Assembly (NCBI RefSeq): GCF_009923995.1
Contig: NZ_RFSK01000004.1
Location: forward strand, 120,145-184,144
Direction: 5' to 3'
Source of the DNA: Janthinobacterium sp.
GTDB taxonomy: Bacteria > Pseudomonadota > Gammaproteobacteria > Burkholderiales > Burkholderiaceae_D
Length of the DNA stretch: 64,000 bases
Notes under the pieces: model-generated
What the model was told of the DNA's origin: nothing
The model's input: only the letters and a program-made list of their open reading frames with translations
Database searches by the model: none
Shown: piece after piece, positions 49,521 to 58,578 of the stretch
Position numbering within the stretch: position 1 is the first letter of the stretch
Layout of the letters: each line of letters begins with the position of its first letter
Program-made: the position numbers and the translations under genes

Positions 49521-51617
49521 ATGAAAACAAATTGGGTCATGCTGGCGGCGCTGGCAAGTGCGGGTCTCGTCGGTTGCAACGGCAGTTCGAATACGGCGCC
49601 AGCCATTCCTGAAGGCACGACGGTGAGCGTGGCGCTGCTGGAAACGACGGACATCCACTCGAATGTCCTGAGCTACAACTATTACGCACTGGCGGAAGAC
49701 ACGAGCCTGGGCCTGGAACGCACGTCCACCCTGATCCAGGCCGCGCGCGCGGAAAATCCGAACAACGTCCTGCTCGATGACGGCGACGTCATCCAGGGCA
49801 CCCTGCTGGCCGACCTGCAGGCCGTGGCCGCGCCCGTCCCCTGCACGGGCACCCTGGCCGTGCACAAGGCCATGAACGCGCTGAAATACGACGCGGGCGG
49901 CATGGGCAACCACGAATTCAACTATGGCCTCGCTTACCTGAGCCAGATCACCAACACGGATTTCGGCATTCCCGGCGTGAGTAAGCCAACGGGCACCTGC
50001 GGCGCGCCCGCCTATCCTTCCGTGCTGAGCAACGTCGTCGGCGTGTCCAGCGGCAAGCCCATCTTCCAGCCCTACACCCTGCTGCCCCGCGATTTCGCCG
50101 CCACGGCGCCGGACGGCAGCAAGCTGACCGTCAAGATCAATGTGGGCGTGCTGAGCTTTGTGCCGCCGCAAATCCTCGAATGGGACCAGAAAGTGCTGGC
50201 CGGCAAAGTCAGCGTGACGGGCGTGCAGGAAGCGGCGAAACAGTACGTGCCGGAACTGCGCAGCAAGGGCGCCGACCTCGTCGTGGCCCTGTCGCATGGC
50301 GGCCTGGATACCAGTCCCTACAGCCCGAAGATGGAAAACGGCAGCTACCACCTGACCAGCACGGGCATCGACGCGCTGATGATCGGCCATTCGCACTTGA
50401 TCTTCCCGAAAGGCAAGGAAACGGGCGCGGCCGCGCTGGATGCCTCCTTCGCTGCCTTCCCCGCCAGCGCCAAGATCGATGCCGAGAACGGTTTCGTCAA
50501 CGGCGTGCCCACCGTCATGGCGCAAAGCTGGGGCCGCCGTTTGGGCATCATCAAGCTGACCATGGTGTACCAGGGCGGCAAATGGGTGGTGCAGCCGGCC
50601 AAGACGACGGTGGAGTCACGGGGCTTCAAGTACACGGATGGCACGACGCTCGTGAAAGCCGACCCGGCCATCGCGCCGCTCGTCGCCACCGAGCATGCGG
50701 CCACCATCGCCTATGCCAAGCAGCCGCTGGGCATCAGCACGGATTTCGAGATGTCCGCCTATTTCGCCCTGGTGGGCGACGTGAGCGCCATCCAGCTCGT
50801 CAACCAGGCGCAGCTGGACTACGTGAAGAACTTCATCGCCACCAGCACGGACGCCACCTTGTCCAGCTACAAGAACATCCCCGTCATCTCGTGCAGCGCG
50901 CCATTCAAGGCGGGCCGCAACGGGCCATCGGACTTCACGGACGTGGCGGCAGGGGCTTCGCCGGCCGCGCCGGTCGGCTTGCAGGTGCGCAATCCGGGCG
51001 ATCTGTATTTGTATAGCAACAACAACCTGCAAGCCGTGAAGATCAAGGGGTCGGACTTGAAGGCGTGGCTGGAAACGTCGGCCAAGCAATTCAACCAGAT
51101 CGATCCGGCCAGCAGCGCCGAGCAGGACCTGGTGCCGTCATATGGCACGATCTACAACTATGACGTGTTTTACGCGGAAAACAATGCGCTGACGTACCAG
51201 ATCGACGTGACGAAAAAATCGGGCAGCCGCATCGTCAACCTCACGTACAAGGGCGCGCCCGTGGCCGATGGCGACGATTTCATCGTGGCAACGAACGACT
51301 ACCGCGCCGGCGGCGGCGGCGCCGTGCCCGGCATCGATGGCAGCAAGACCATCATCAAGTCGCCCGATGCCAACCAGGCCGTGGTCAGCAATTACCTGGC
51401 ATCGTTGGCCAGCAAGGGCGGCAAGGTGACCTTGGCAGCCAACGGCAGTTCGCGCAGCTGGAGCTTCGTCAAGACGGCCACGGCCGGTCCCGTGATCCTG
51501 CGCTCGGCGCCGGGCCACCTGGCCCTGGCGCAAGGCAGCGGCATCGCCAACGTGGCGGCCGAAGGCGGGCTCGACGCCAGCGGCTTTGCCAAGTATCGCA
51601 TCGACCTGAGCAAATAA
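49521..51617 (+). CDS. 5'-nucleotidase/2',3'-cyclic phosphodiesterase-type lipoprotein (CpdB-like)
   Basis: 698 residues. Lipobox LVGC with Cys19. Metallophosphatase motifs in order: TTDIHSNV, LDDGDVIQG, GNHEFNYG, LSHGGLD and GHSHLIF, then a C-terminal 5'-nucleotidase domain (about 400-620) with NPGDLYLYSNNNL and TNDYRAGGGG. It releases nucleosides and phosphate from periplasmic nucleotides. GAGGG precedes ATG 49521. A hairpin terminator follows. Confidence 0.88.
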   Translation: MKTNWVMLAALASAGLVGCNGSSNTAPAIPEGTTVSVALLETTDIHSNVLSYNYYALAEDTSLGLERTSTLIQAARAENPNNVLLDDGDVIQGTLLADLQAVAAPVPCTGTLAVHKAMNALKYDAGGMGNHEFNYGLAYLSQITNTDFGIPGVSKPTGTCGAPAYPSVLSNVVGVSSGKPIFQPYTLLPRDFAATAPDGSKLTVKINVGVLSFVPPQILEWDQKVLAGKVSVTGVQEAAKQYVPELRSKGADLVVALSHGGLDTSPYSPKMENGSYHLTSTGIDALMIGHSHLIFPKGKETGAAALDASFAAFPASAKIDAENGFVNGVPTVMAQSWGRRLGIIKLTMVYQGGKWVVQPAKTTVESRGFKYTDGTTLVKADPAIAPLVATEHAATIAYAKQPLGISTDFEMSAYFALVGDVSAIQLVNQAQLDYVKNFIATSTDATLSSYKNIPVISCSAPFKAGRNGPSDFTDVAAGASPAAPVGLQVRNPGDLYLYSNNNLQAVKIKGSDLKAWLETSAKQFNQIDPASSAEQDLVPSYGTIYNYDVFYAENNALTYQIDVTKKSGSRIVNLTYKGAPVADGDDFIVATNDYRAGGGGAVPGIDGSKTIIKSPDANQAVVSNYLASLASKGGKVTLAANGSSRSWSFVKTATAGPVILRSAPGHLALAQGSGIANVAAEGGLDASGFAKYRIDLSK

Positions 51618-51624
51618 GGTCCAT

Positions 51625-51651
51625 GGGCCGGAACAAGCGCAGTTCCGGCCC
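51625..51651 (+). terminator. Hairpin after the nucleotidase gene
   Basis: Perfect 10-bp arms GGGCCGGAAC and GTTCCGGCCC with a seven-base loop, starting eight bases after the stop. No T tract, so strength is uncertain. Confidence 0.55.
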
Positions 51652-51673
51652 GTCCTGATGAAAGCTGATCCCA

Positions 51674-52366
51674 ATGAAACACGCACTCTCCCTCCCCGCC
51701 CTCGTGCTGGCCACGGTCCTGGCCGCCTGCCAGTCCTCGCCGCCCCCCACGGCGGCCGAGATCGAAGCCGTCGCCATGCTGGCGCGCCAGGCGGGCGACC
51801 ACCAGGCCGAACGCAAGGTACGCAGCTGGGCCGGCAAGGACATGCCCGTGGCCGAGCGCGAACTGGCGCTGATTTACCAGGCCCGACCCGAACGCCGCGC
51901 CGACGCGGTGAAATTATTTGAACAGGCGGCCCGCGCGGGCGACACGGAAGCCGCGTTCGAGCTGGGCCAGATGCTGCGCGCGGCCACGCCGGAGCAGGCC
52001 TGGCCGTGGTACCGGCAAGCCGCGCAGCAAGGCCATGCGAAGGCGGCCCTGATGCTGGGCTTGCTGGCGGCGAATGGCGAAGGCGTGCCGAAGAATCAGA
52101 GTGAAGCGGCGCGCTGGCTGGCCAAGTCCGGCGAACTGGGCAACGCCCATGCCATGTTCCTGCTGTACAACGCCTACCGCGAAGGCCGCGGCGTGCCGCG
52201 CGACCCGGCCAAGGGCCGCGAACTGCTGGAAGAAGCGGCCCACCACGAATACCCGCCCGCCATCCAGGAACTGGCCATGACGGTGCAGGCCGACGACGCA
52301 CTGCGCGCGGGCCACCTGATGAAGGAAGCGACGGAGCACCGGCACAATAACTGGAACAGGTTTTAA
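51674..52366 (+). CDS. Sel1-repeat lipoprotein
   Basis: 230 residues. Lipobox LAAC (Cys19). At least three Sel1-like repeats between about 70 and 205 (FEQAARAGDTEAAFELGQMLRA, YRQAAQQGHAKAALMLGLLAANGEGV, LAKSGELGNAHAMFLLYNAYREGRGV), forming a helical solenoid for protein binding. Partner unknown. It is alone, after the nucleotidase terminator. Confidence 0.82.
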   Translation: MKHALSLPALVLATVLAACQSSPPPTAAEIEAVAMLARQAGDHQAERKVRSWAGKDMPVAERELALIYQARPERRADAVKLFEQAARAGDTEAAFELGQMLRAATPEQAWPWYRQAAQQGHAKAALMLGLLAANGEGVPKNQSEAARWLAKSGELGNAHAMFLLYNAYREGRGVPRDPAKGRELLEEAAHHEYPPAIQELAMTVQADDALRAGHLMKEATEHRHNNWNRF

Positions 52367-52470
52367 GCCAGGTCAAGGCCGCGCCATATTCCCGCCTGCA
52401 ATGTTGGCCATGAGCATAAGCTTGCCAGGCCAGGATCACCGTCCTGGCGCAACCCGAGCGCGAGGCGAAC

Positions 52471-52758
52471 ATGGCAGATCACCGGATGGGCCCCATGAAG
52501 AAGAGCGACTTGCAATTCAGCTATCCCGACGGTCCCGCGCCGGGGGACGACCCGGCCCGCCGCGCCATTCCCGACAGCGTCCTGCTGAACCGCCACGAAT
52601 GGTATGAAGTGCTGTACCGCTGCAACAGCTGGTCGGGCGGCAGCCTGGCGACGGCGCTCAAGTGCGAGCGCCTGATCCGGCGCCACCTGCCGTCCGACGT
52701 GCGCGGCCATGGCGCCGTGCTGGCGTGGCTGCGGGCGAACTGGTCCAGATACCGCTGA
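52471..52758 (+). CDS. Hypothetical protein
   Basis: 95 residues, basic, soluble, with WYEVLYRCNSWSGGSLATALKCERLIRRHLP that looks like a small helical domain; no family recognised. GAGGCG lies close to the ATG at 52471; ATGs at 52486 and 52495 are alternatives. The 259-bp region after it carries a hairpin GCCGCCTCC-CC-GGAGGCGGC (52839-52858) before the catalase gene and shows no clear OxyR site. Confidence 0.5.
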   Translation: MADHRMGPMKKSDLQFSYPDGPAPGDDPARRAIPDSVLLNRHEWYEVLYRCNSWSGGSLATALKCERLIRRHLPSDVRGHGAVLAWLRANWSRYR

Positions 52759-53017
52759 CGGCGCGCGATGGCGGGGCCGCGCCGTGCGCCGCGGCTATCG
52801 TGTTGGCCTCGATATTGCCCAGAGGCTATGATGGGCGTGCCGCCTCCCCGGAGGCGGCGGGGCTGCTGCCGGCCCCGAAAAGGATTACACTCAATTTGCT
52901 TTTTAGAAATTTGTTACTCTGGACCAGCCTCGGTGAGCACGTCGTACACGCTCAGCCCAGCCAGTGTTTGGGCAGGCCCTGGCTCGTCCGTCGACCTCCC
53001 TATAAAGAAAGAGTCCA

Positions 53018-54454
53018 ATGAAAAAGCTGACCACCGCCTTTGGCGCGCCTGTAGTCGACAACCAGAACATCCAGACGGCCGGCCCCCGTGGCCCTGCCCT
53101 GCTGCAAGATGTGTGGTTCCTGGAAAAGCTGGCCCACTTCGACCGCGAAGTCATCCCCGAACGCCGCATGCATGCCAAGGGGTCCGGCGCGCATGGCACG
53201 TTTACCGTCACGCACGACATCACGCGCTACACGCGGGCGAAGATTTTTGGCGCCGTGGGCAAGCAAACCCCCATGTTCGCGCGCTTTTCCACGGTGGCCG
53301 GCGAACGGGGCGCGGCGGACGCGGAACGCGACATCCGCGGCTTCGCCCTGAAGTTCTACACGGAAGAAGGCAACTGGGACCTGGTTGGCAACAACACGCC
53401 CGTCTTCTTCATGCGCGACCCCCTGAAATTTCCCGACCTGAACCACGCCATCAAGCGCGACCCGCGCACGGGCTTGCGCAGCGCCAACAGCAACTGGGAT
53501 TTCTGGTCGTCCTTGCCGGAAGCGCTGCACCAGGTGACGGTGGTGATGAGCGACCGGGGCTTGCCGCGCAGCTTCCGCCACATGCACGGCTTCGGCAGCC
53601 ATACCTTCAGCTTCCTGAACGCGCAAAATGAACGGTTCTGGGTCAAGTTCACCTTTAAAACCCAGCAAGGCATCCAGAACCTGACGGACGCGGAAGCGGA
53701 AGAACTGGTGGGCAAGGACCGCGAAAGCTCGCACCGCGACCTGTACGAAAGCATCGAAAACAAGGATTTCCCCCGCTGGACCCTGTACGTGCAGATCATG
53801 CCGGAAAAAGAGGCGGGCACCTACCACATCAACCCCTTCGACCTGTCGAAGGTGTGGCCGCACGGCGACTATCCGCTGATCGAGGTGGGCGTGCTGGAAC
53901 TGAACCGCAATGCGGACAACCACTTCGCGGAAGTGGAGCAAGCCGCCTTCAACCCGGCCAACGTGGTGCCCGGCATCAGCTTTTCGCCGGACAAGATGCT
54001 GCAGGGCCGGCTGTTCTCGTACGGCGACGCGCAGCGTTACCGCCTGGGCGTCAACCACAGCCACATCCCCGTCAATGCGCCGAAGTGCCCGTTCCACAGC
54101 TACCACCGCGACGGCCAGATGCGCGTGGATGGCAACCAGGGCGGAACCCTGGGCTATGAGCCGAACAGCGAGCAGGAATGGGCGGAGCAGCCCGACTTCC
54201 GCGAGCCGCCATTGAGCCTCGAAGGCGCGGCCGACCACTGGAACCACCGCGTCGACGAGGATTACTACTCGCAGCCGCGCGCCCTGTTCCAGCTGATGAC
54301 GCCGGCACAGCAGCAAGTGCTGTTCGAGAATACGGCGCGCGCCATCTCGGGCGCCTCGGACCAGGTCAAGCAGCGGCACATCGGCAACTGCACCCTGTGC
54401 GACCCCGCCTATGGCGCGGGCGTGGCCGAAGCGATCGGCCGCCTGAGCAAATAA
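53018..54454 (+). CDS. katA: Monofunctional haem catalase (KatA-type, small subunit)
   Basis: 478 residues, clade 3 size. Distal His52 in [12 protein letters not shown], Asn at 125/126 in GNNTPVFF, and proximal haem-ligand Tyr in [14 protein letters not shown]. It converts hydrogen peroxide to water and oxygen in the cytoplasm. AGAAAGAG lies 5-12 bases before ATG 53018. The stop TAA is followed at once by a 12-bp tandem repeat. No ankyrin-type partner follows. Confidence 0.95.
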   Translation: MKKLTTAFGAPVVDNQNIQTAGPRGPALLQDVWFLEKLAHFDREVIPERRMHAKGSGAHGTFTVTHDITRYTRAKIFGAVGKQTPMFARFSTVAGERGAADAERDIRGFALKFYTEEGNWDLVGNNTPVFFMRDPLKFPDLNHAIKRDPRTGLRSANSNWDFWSSLPEALHQVTVVMSDRGLPRSFRHMHGFGSHTFSFLNAQNERFWVKFTFKTQQGIQNLTDAEAEELVGKDRESSHRDLYESIENKDFPRWTLYVQIMPEKEAGTYHINPFDLSKVWPHGDYPLIEVGVLELNRNADNHFAEVEQAAFNPANVVPGISFSPDKMLQGRLFSYGDAQRYRLGVNHSHIPVNAPKCPFHSYHRDGQMRVDGNQGGTLGYEPNSEQEWAEQPDFREPPLSLEGAADHWNHRVDEDYYSQPRALFQLMTPAQQQVLFENTARAISGASDQVKQRHIGNCTLCDPAYGAGVAEAIGRLSK

Positions 54455-54502
54455 GCAGGCAAATCGGCAGGCAAGTCAACAGGCAAGTCAGCAGGAAAGA
54501 GT
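54455..54502 (+). repeat. Four 12-bp tandem repeats at the 3' end of katA
   Basis: Units start at 54455, 54467, 54479 and 54491 with consensus GCAGGCAAGTCA; the last is degenerate. They begin on the base after the katA stop and keep the reading frame (AGKS-type tetrapeptide if read through). Confidence 0.7.
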
Positions 54503-54692
54503 TCGCGTTCGGGTACGCAGGCGAGCAAGCTGGAAGGCATGGCCAGGCCGGGATGGCTGGCCATGCAGGCCCGCCGGCGCGCCTGTCCACCTGCCGCGCA
54601 CGGCAATCCCCGCCTTCACGACGCGCCGCCGCCTGCCGTGCCGGCGTCCTGGTGACCTGTGACCTGATGGCAGCGCCGTCAGGCCGGCTTTC

Positions 54693-55019
54693 CTACCAGC
54701 GCTGGATATCGATCTGGCCCGTGATGCTCGTTTCGACCGGATATCCCTCCACCTGCAGGGGCACGCGCCGCTTGACGGACGGGTCGCGCAGGTACACGAC
54801 GAGCGCTTCCTTGCCGATGGCGGTCTGTCCCAGGCTGACGCCTTCGACGCCGTCGATGGCCATCAGCGCCCGCTCGTTGCGCCGCCTGGCCGCTTCCAGG
54901 CGGCCCCGGGGCGCGGCAGGGGCGCAATGTCCCTGGCCCGGTAGCTCGTCCGGCACATACGGCATGGCGGCGTCCTCGAAGACGGCGTATGGCGATTGTG
55001 TGAATTTACTGTTTGACAT
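54693..55019 (-). CDS. Stand-alone copy of the protease N-terminal domain
   Basis: 108 residues, no signal peptide. Residues 51-107 repeat the layout of the domain before the catalytic part of the neighbouring trypsin-like protease: GVEGVSLG, ALVVYL, VPLQVEG and TGQIDIQ against GNIQGVSIG, ALTLYV, VPVNIVV and TGVIDAQ. It may bind, chaperone or inhibit the protease. AGGAGGG lies eight bases before ATG 55019. It lies 165 bp after the protease gene on the same strand; 55020-55184 holds no other gene. Confidence 0.65.
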   Translation of the reverse strand: MSNSKFTQSPYAVFEDAAMPYVPDELPGQGHCAPAAPRGRLEAARRRNERALMAIDGVEGVSLGQTAIGKEALVVYLRDPSVKRRVPLQVEGYPVETSITGQIDIQRW

Positions 55020-55184
55020 GACACACCCTCCTGTTGCACTCCATGATACACCCGGCCATCCGGCGTTGCAGCACCGTGCGCCGGTCCCGGTCCGGGCCTC
55101 GGCCCCGCGCGGCTGCGGCCCCCCGCACCAGCATCATCGTGCAAGGGAGCGCGCCCTGCAAGGCCGTTTGCGCCGTCCCGGCCG

Positions 55185-56360
55185 TCAGGTGTACAGGTTG
55201 ATGTCGAGCGCCACCACCACGCGGCGCATCTGGTTGGCGAAGGTGATGTTGCCGCCGCCGGCAAACAGCAGGCCGACGGGATTGCGCTGCTGGTTCCAGG
55301 TCCAGATGGACGAGCCGGAATCGCCGCCCGCGCTGAAGGGACCGCTGACGCCCGTGATGGCGATCTGGTCCTGGAACAGCGCGATCCTGCCGCCGCCGTA
55401 ATTGACGTTGATGGTGGCGCCCAGGCCCGTGATGCGGCCCTGCGTCAATTGCGTGGTGCGCCCGGATTTGCCGACCAGCATGCCCAGCGCGGGCGCCACG
55501 AGCGCATTGCTGATGCGGAAATACGCGGGCACGCCGCCGCTCAGGTAGACCAGCTCGGGCCGCACGCGGTCTGGCCAGGCCCAGCCGGTGGCGCAATCGA
55601 CGAAATTGACGCCGCCGCTGAAATTGATGGGCACGAAGCGTTCCAGCACGGCCACCTGGTCCTGCGGGCAGCGGCCGCCGTCGATGGGGCCGGGCTGCAC
55701 GATGCAGTCGTTGAACACGCCGCCATTCGAATTGGCCAGCACGTGGTTATTGCTCAGGATCATCAAACGGCTCGTGCGCGGCGGCGTGCGGCCCACGGCC
55801 AGGCAGCCGATGGTGCCCGCCGTGATGCGGAAGTGGCCCACGGACACCCCGCCCGGCGCCGGACGCAGGCGGAAACGGTGGGGCTGCGCATCGATCACGC
55901 CCGTGACGACGATATTCACGGGCACGTTGTCGCTGGCCACGGCGCGCACCCCCATGGCGCCAACGATGGCGGCCTTGGCGCGGTCGACGGAGGTGGGTTC
56001 GGCCACGTACAGGGTCAGGGCCGGCATGCCCGGCTCGCCCGAGGAACTGTCGCTGGCGCCCTCGCCCAGGCCGATGGACACGCCCTGGATATTGCCCGCA
56101 TCGTTGAAGGCGTCGGCGGCGCGCACCCCCGCCGCCTGGGAAATGGCCTGGCGCATGCCATCCTCGATGCTGCGCTTGATTTCCAACAATTCCATGCTGA
56201 CGCCGCTCAAGGCATCGGGCACTTCCGACACGGAGGCGCTCTCGATCATGCCGTCGCCGTCGCCCGGCGCGGCAAACTGCTGGAAGGCTTCTTCGTCGTC
56301 CGCAGCCTGGCCCCTGCCGGCATTGCCGGGCGGGGCGCTGAAACCATTGTCGATCATCAT
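55185..56360 (-). CDS. Trypsin-like serine protease (S1/S64-like) with N-terminal regulatory domain
   Basis: 391 residues, no signal peptide. Residues 91-158 form the small domain shared with the next gene; the catalytic part follows with His206 in LSNNHVLAN, Asp255 in NFVDCATG and Ser348 in GGDSGSS. It is probably cytoplasmic or released by another route. GAGGAG lies before ATG 56360 (56357 is the alternative). It is divergent from yeaG. Similar proteases with this N-terminal domain are found in soil bacteria, but their role is unknown to me. Confidence 0.75.
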   Translation of the reverse strand: MMIDNGFSAPPGNAGRGQAADDEEAFQQFAAPGDGDGMIESASVSEVPDALSGVSMELLEIKRSIEDGMRQAISQAAGVRAADAFNDAGNIQGVSIGLGEGASDSSSGEPGMPALTLYVAEPTSVDRAKAAIVGAMGVRAVASDNVPVNIVVTGVIDAQPHRFRLRPAPGGVSVGHFRITAGTIGCLAVGRTPPRTSRLMILSNNHVLANSNGGVFNDCIVQPGPIDGGRCPQDQVAVLERFVPINFSGGVNFVDCATGWAWPDRVRPELVYLSGGVPAYFRISNALVAPALGMLVGKSGRTTQLTQGRITGLGATINVNYGGGRIALFQDQIAITGVSGPFSAGGDSGSSIWTWNQQRNPVGLLFAGGGNITFANQMRRVVVALDINLYT

Positions 56361-56581
56361 GTTCTCCTCGTGGGTCGTTCGGAATGTCCAGTGTGGGCCG
56401 ACGGCGGCGCCCGGTATTGATCTGGATTGAACCGCGCAGGCGCGGGCCGCGCCGCTCCCGCATGGGTAAAACACGGCGCGAATAGTTCCGTTTTCAAGCT
56501 TGAGCAAGATCAGGCGTGCGCACAGTGACGGCGCCGTATACTTGATCGACAGGCAGGGGGCGACCCGGCGAAGAGGACAAG

Positions 56582-58576
56582 ATGACGAGTCTCGGTATGC
56601 ACGATGGTGCGGCAGGCAACGGCGCGCAGGACGGCGCGCCTGATGGCGAGGGGCGGCGCGCCCGCTTCGTGCACGGCATGGCCAGCTACGCGGCGGAACA
56701 CCGCCTCAGCCCCTGGCGCGGCAGCTTTGCCGACTTCCTCGAACACGTCGTGCCGGCCGGCGCGGCCCTGCAGGCGCGCAGCGCCCACCAGTACCTGTGG
56801 GACATGATGCGCTGGAATGGCCAGACGGATGACAGCGGGCGCTTCCGCTGCCGCCTGTTCGACGACGAGCTGTTCGGCATCGACGAAGCGATCGACCGCG
56901 TGGCCGCGTATTTCAAGGCGGCGGCCGCCGGTTCCGAAGTGGGACGGCGCATGCTGCTGTTGCTGGGCCCGCCGTCGGGCGGCAAGTCGACCATGGTCAT
57001 CCTGCTCAAGCGGGGCCTGGAAGAATACAGCCACAGCGCCGAGGGCGCGCTGTACGGCATCGGCGGCTGCCCCGTGCACGAATCGCCGCTGCACCTGGTA
57101 CCGCACGGCATGCGCGCGGACTTTCGCGCCAGCTACGGCGTCGAGCTGCAGGGCGAACTGTGTCCTCATTGCCGGGCGCGGCTGGAGGAGCACTACGGGG
57201 GCGACTTCCTGCGCATGCCCGTGGAACAGCTGTACCTGTCGGAAGCGGGACGCTGCGGCATCGGCACGTATGCACCGCACGACCCCACCACGGCCGACCT
57301 GGCCGACCTGGTCGGCTCCGTCGACCTGTCGAAGGTAGCGCAGTACGGCGACGAGGGCGACCCGCGCGCCTGGTCGTGGTCGGGCGCCGTGTATGCCGCC
57401 AGCCGCGGCATGCTGGAAATGATCGAAATCCTCAAGGTCAAGCGGGAATTCCTCTACCTGCTGCTGACCCTGACGCAGGAAAAGAATGTCAAGGTGTCGC
57501 GTTTTCCCCTGATTTACCTCGACGAAACCATCGTCGCCCACACGAACCTGGCGGAATTTCGCAAATTCCTGCAAGAAAGCGAAAACGAGGCGCTGCTCGA
57601 CCGCATGGTCATCGTGCAAGTGCCGTACACGCTCAACTACCGCGAGGAAGCGCGCATCTACCGCAAGCTGATCCGCTCTGCCGCACCCGCCTTCCGCGAC
57701 GTGCACCTGGACCCGCACGTGCTGCATGCGGCGGCCGTGTTCGCCATCCTGAGCCGCCTGTCCGAAGGCGAGGAAAAGGAGGCGGAACTGGTCAAGAAGC
57801 TGCGCATCTATGCCGACGAGGACGTCGAGGACCTGCCCCATGCCGAGGTCAGGCGCATCCGCGAGCGCGACAAGGCGCCCGACGAAGGCTTGTCGGGCGT
57901 CTCGCCCCGCTTCGTCATCAATGCCCTGTCGCACGCCATCATCGCGGCCCGGCGCAACAGCCTGTCCACGATGGACGTGCTGCTGGCCCTGAAGGATGGC
58001 ATCGACAGCGATGCCCGCATCGAGCCGCGCCGCAAGCGCAAGTGGATCGATTACCTGGTCCTGACGCGCAAGGATTTTTATAACCGCTGGGTCAAGGCCG
58101 ACGTGCACAAGGCCCTGTTCGTCTCGTTCGAGCAGGAGGCGCAGGACCTGCTCAACAAATACCTCGATGAAGTCGAAGCCATGCTGGACAACCGCCAGAT
58201 CCGCGACCCCATCACCAGCGAGGAGCGCCGTCCCGACGAACGCTTCCTGCGCGCCGTCGAGGAAAAAATCCATATCAGCGACTCGGGCAAGCAATCCTTC
58301 CGCCAGGAAGTCGTGCGCAAGGCCATGGGCGCCTTCAAGCGGGGCGAAGCGTTTGGCCTGGGCAGCCACGCGCAGTTGAACGATGCCGTACAGCAATATC
58401 TGTTCGAGCAGCGGCGCGACGTGCTGCGCCTGGTCAGTTCGGCCAAGCGTCCCGATGACGACGTGCGGGCCAAGATCTCCGCCGTCGAACGGCGCCTCGT
58501 CGAGGAATACGGCTACGACGCCCACAGCGCGCGCGAGGCGCTGAACTACGTCACCACCTTGCTGGCACAGGAATAG
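56582..58576 (+). CDS. yeaG: PrkA-family serine protein kinase YeaG
   Basis: 664 residues. AAA-like PrkA N-terminal domain with Walker A GPPSGGKST (129-137), a Cys pair in GELCPHCRARLE, and the kinase-like C-terminal domain to the end. With YeaH and SpoVR it forms the conserved yeaG-yeaH-ycgB stress and starvation operon, where the kinase is active in stationary phase. AGAGGA precedes the ATG. TATACT at 56537-56542 may be a sigma-S-type -10 box. Two bases separate it from the yeaH gene. Confidence 0.92.
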   Translation: MTSLGMHDGAAGNGAQDGAPDGEGRRARFVHGMASYAAEHRLSPWRGSFADFLEHVVPAGAALQARSAHQYLWDMMRWNGQTDDSGRFRCRLFDDELFGIDEAIDRVAAYFKAAAAGSEVGRRMLLLLGPPSGGKSTMVILLKRGLEEYSHSAEGALYGIGGCPVHESPLHLVPHGMRADFRASYGVELQGELCPHCRARLEEHYGGDFLRMPVEQLYLSEAGRCGIGTYAPHDPTTADLADLVGSVDLSKVAQYGDEGDPRAWSWSGAVYAASRGMLEMIEILKVKREFLYLLLTLTQEKNVKVSRFPLIYLDETIVAHTNLAEFRKFLQESENEALLDRMVIVQVPYTLNYREEARIYRKLIRSAAPAFRDVHLDPHVLHAAAVFAILSRLSEGEEKEAELVKKLRIYADEDVEDLPHAEVRRIRERDKAPDEGLSGVSPRFVINALSHAIIAARRNSLSTMDVLLALKDGIDSDARIEPRRKRKWIDYLVLTRKDFYNRWVKADVHKALFVSFEQEAQDLLNKYLDEVEAMLDNRQIRDPITSEERRPDERFLRAVEEKIHISDSGKQSFRQEVVRKAMGAFKRGEAFGLGSHAQLNDAVQQYLFEQRRDVLRLVSSAKRPDDDVRAKISAVERRLVEEYGYDAHSAREALNYVTTLLAQE

Positions 58577-58578
58577 CC

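Noticed and set aside
52795..52829. CTAT/ATAT words before katA as an OxyR site
   Set aside because: Spacing does not follow the ATAG-N7-CTAT-N7 pattern, so I do not call it.
56510..58525. Long minus-strand open frame opposite yeaG
   Set aside because: Antisense shadow of a strongly conserved PrkA-family gene; no motif of its own.
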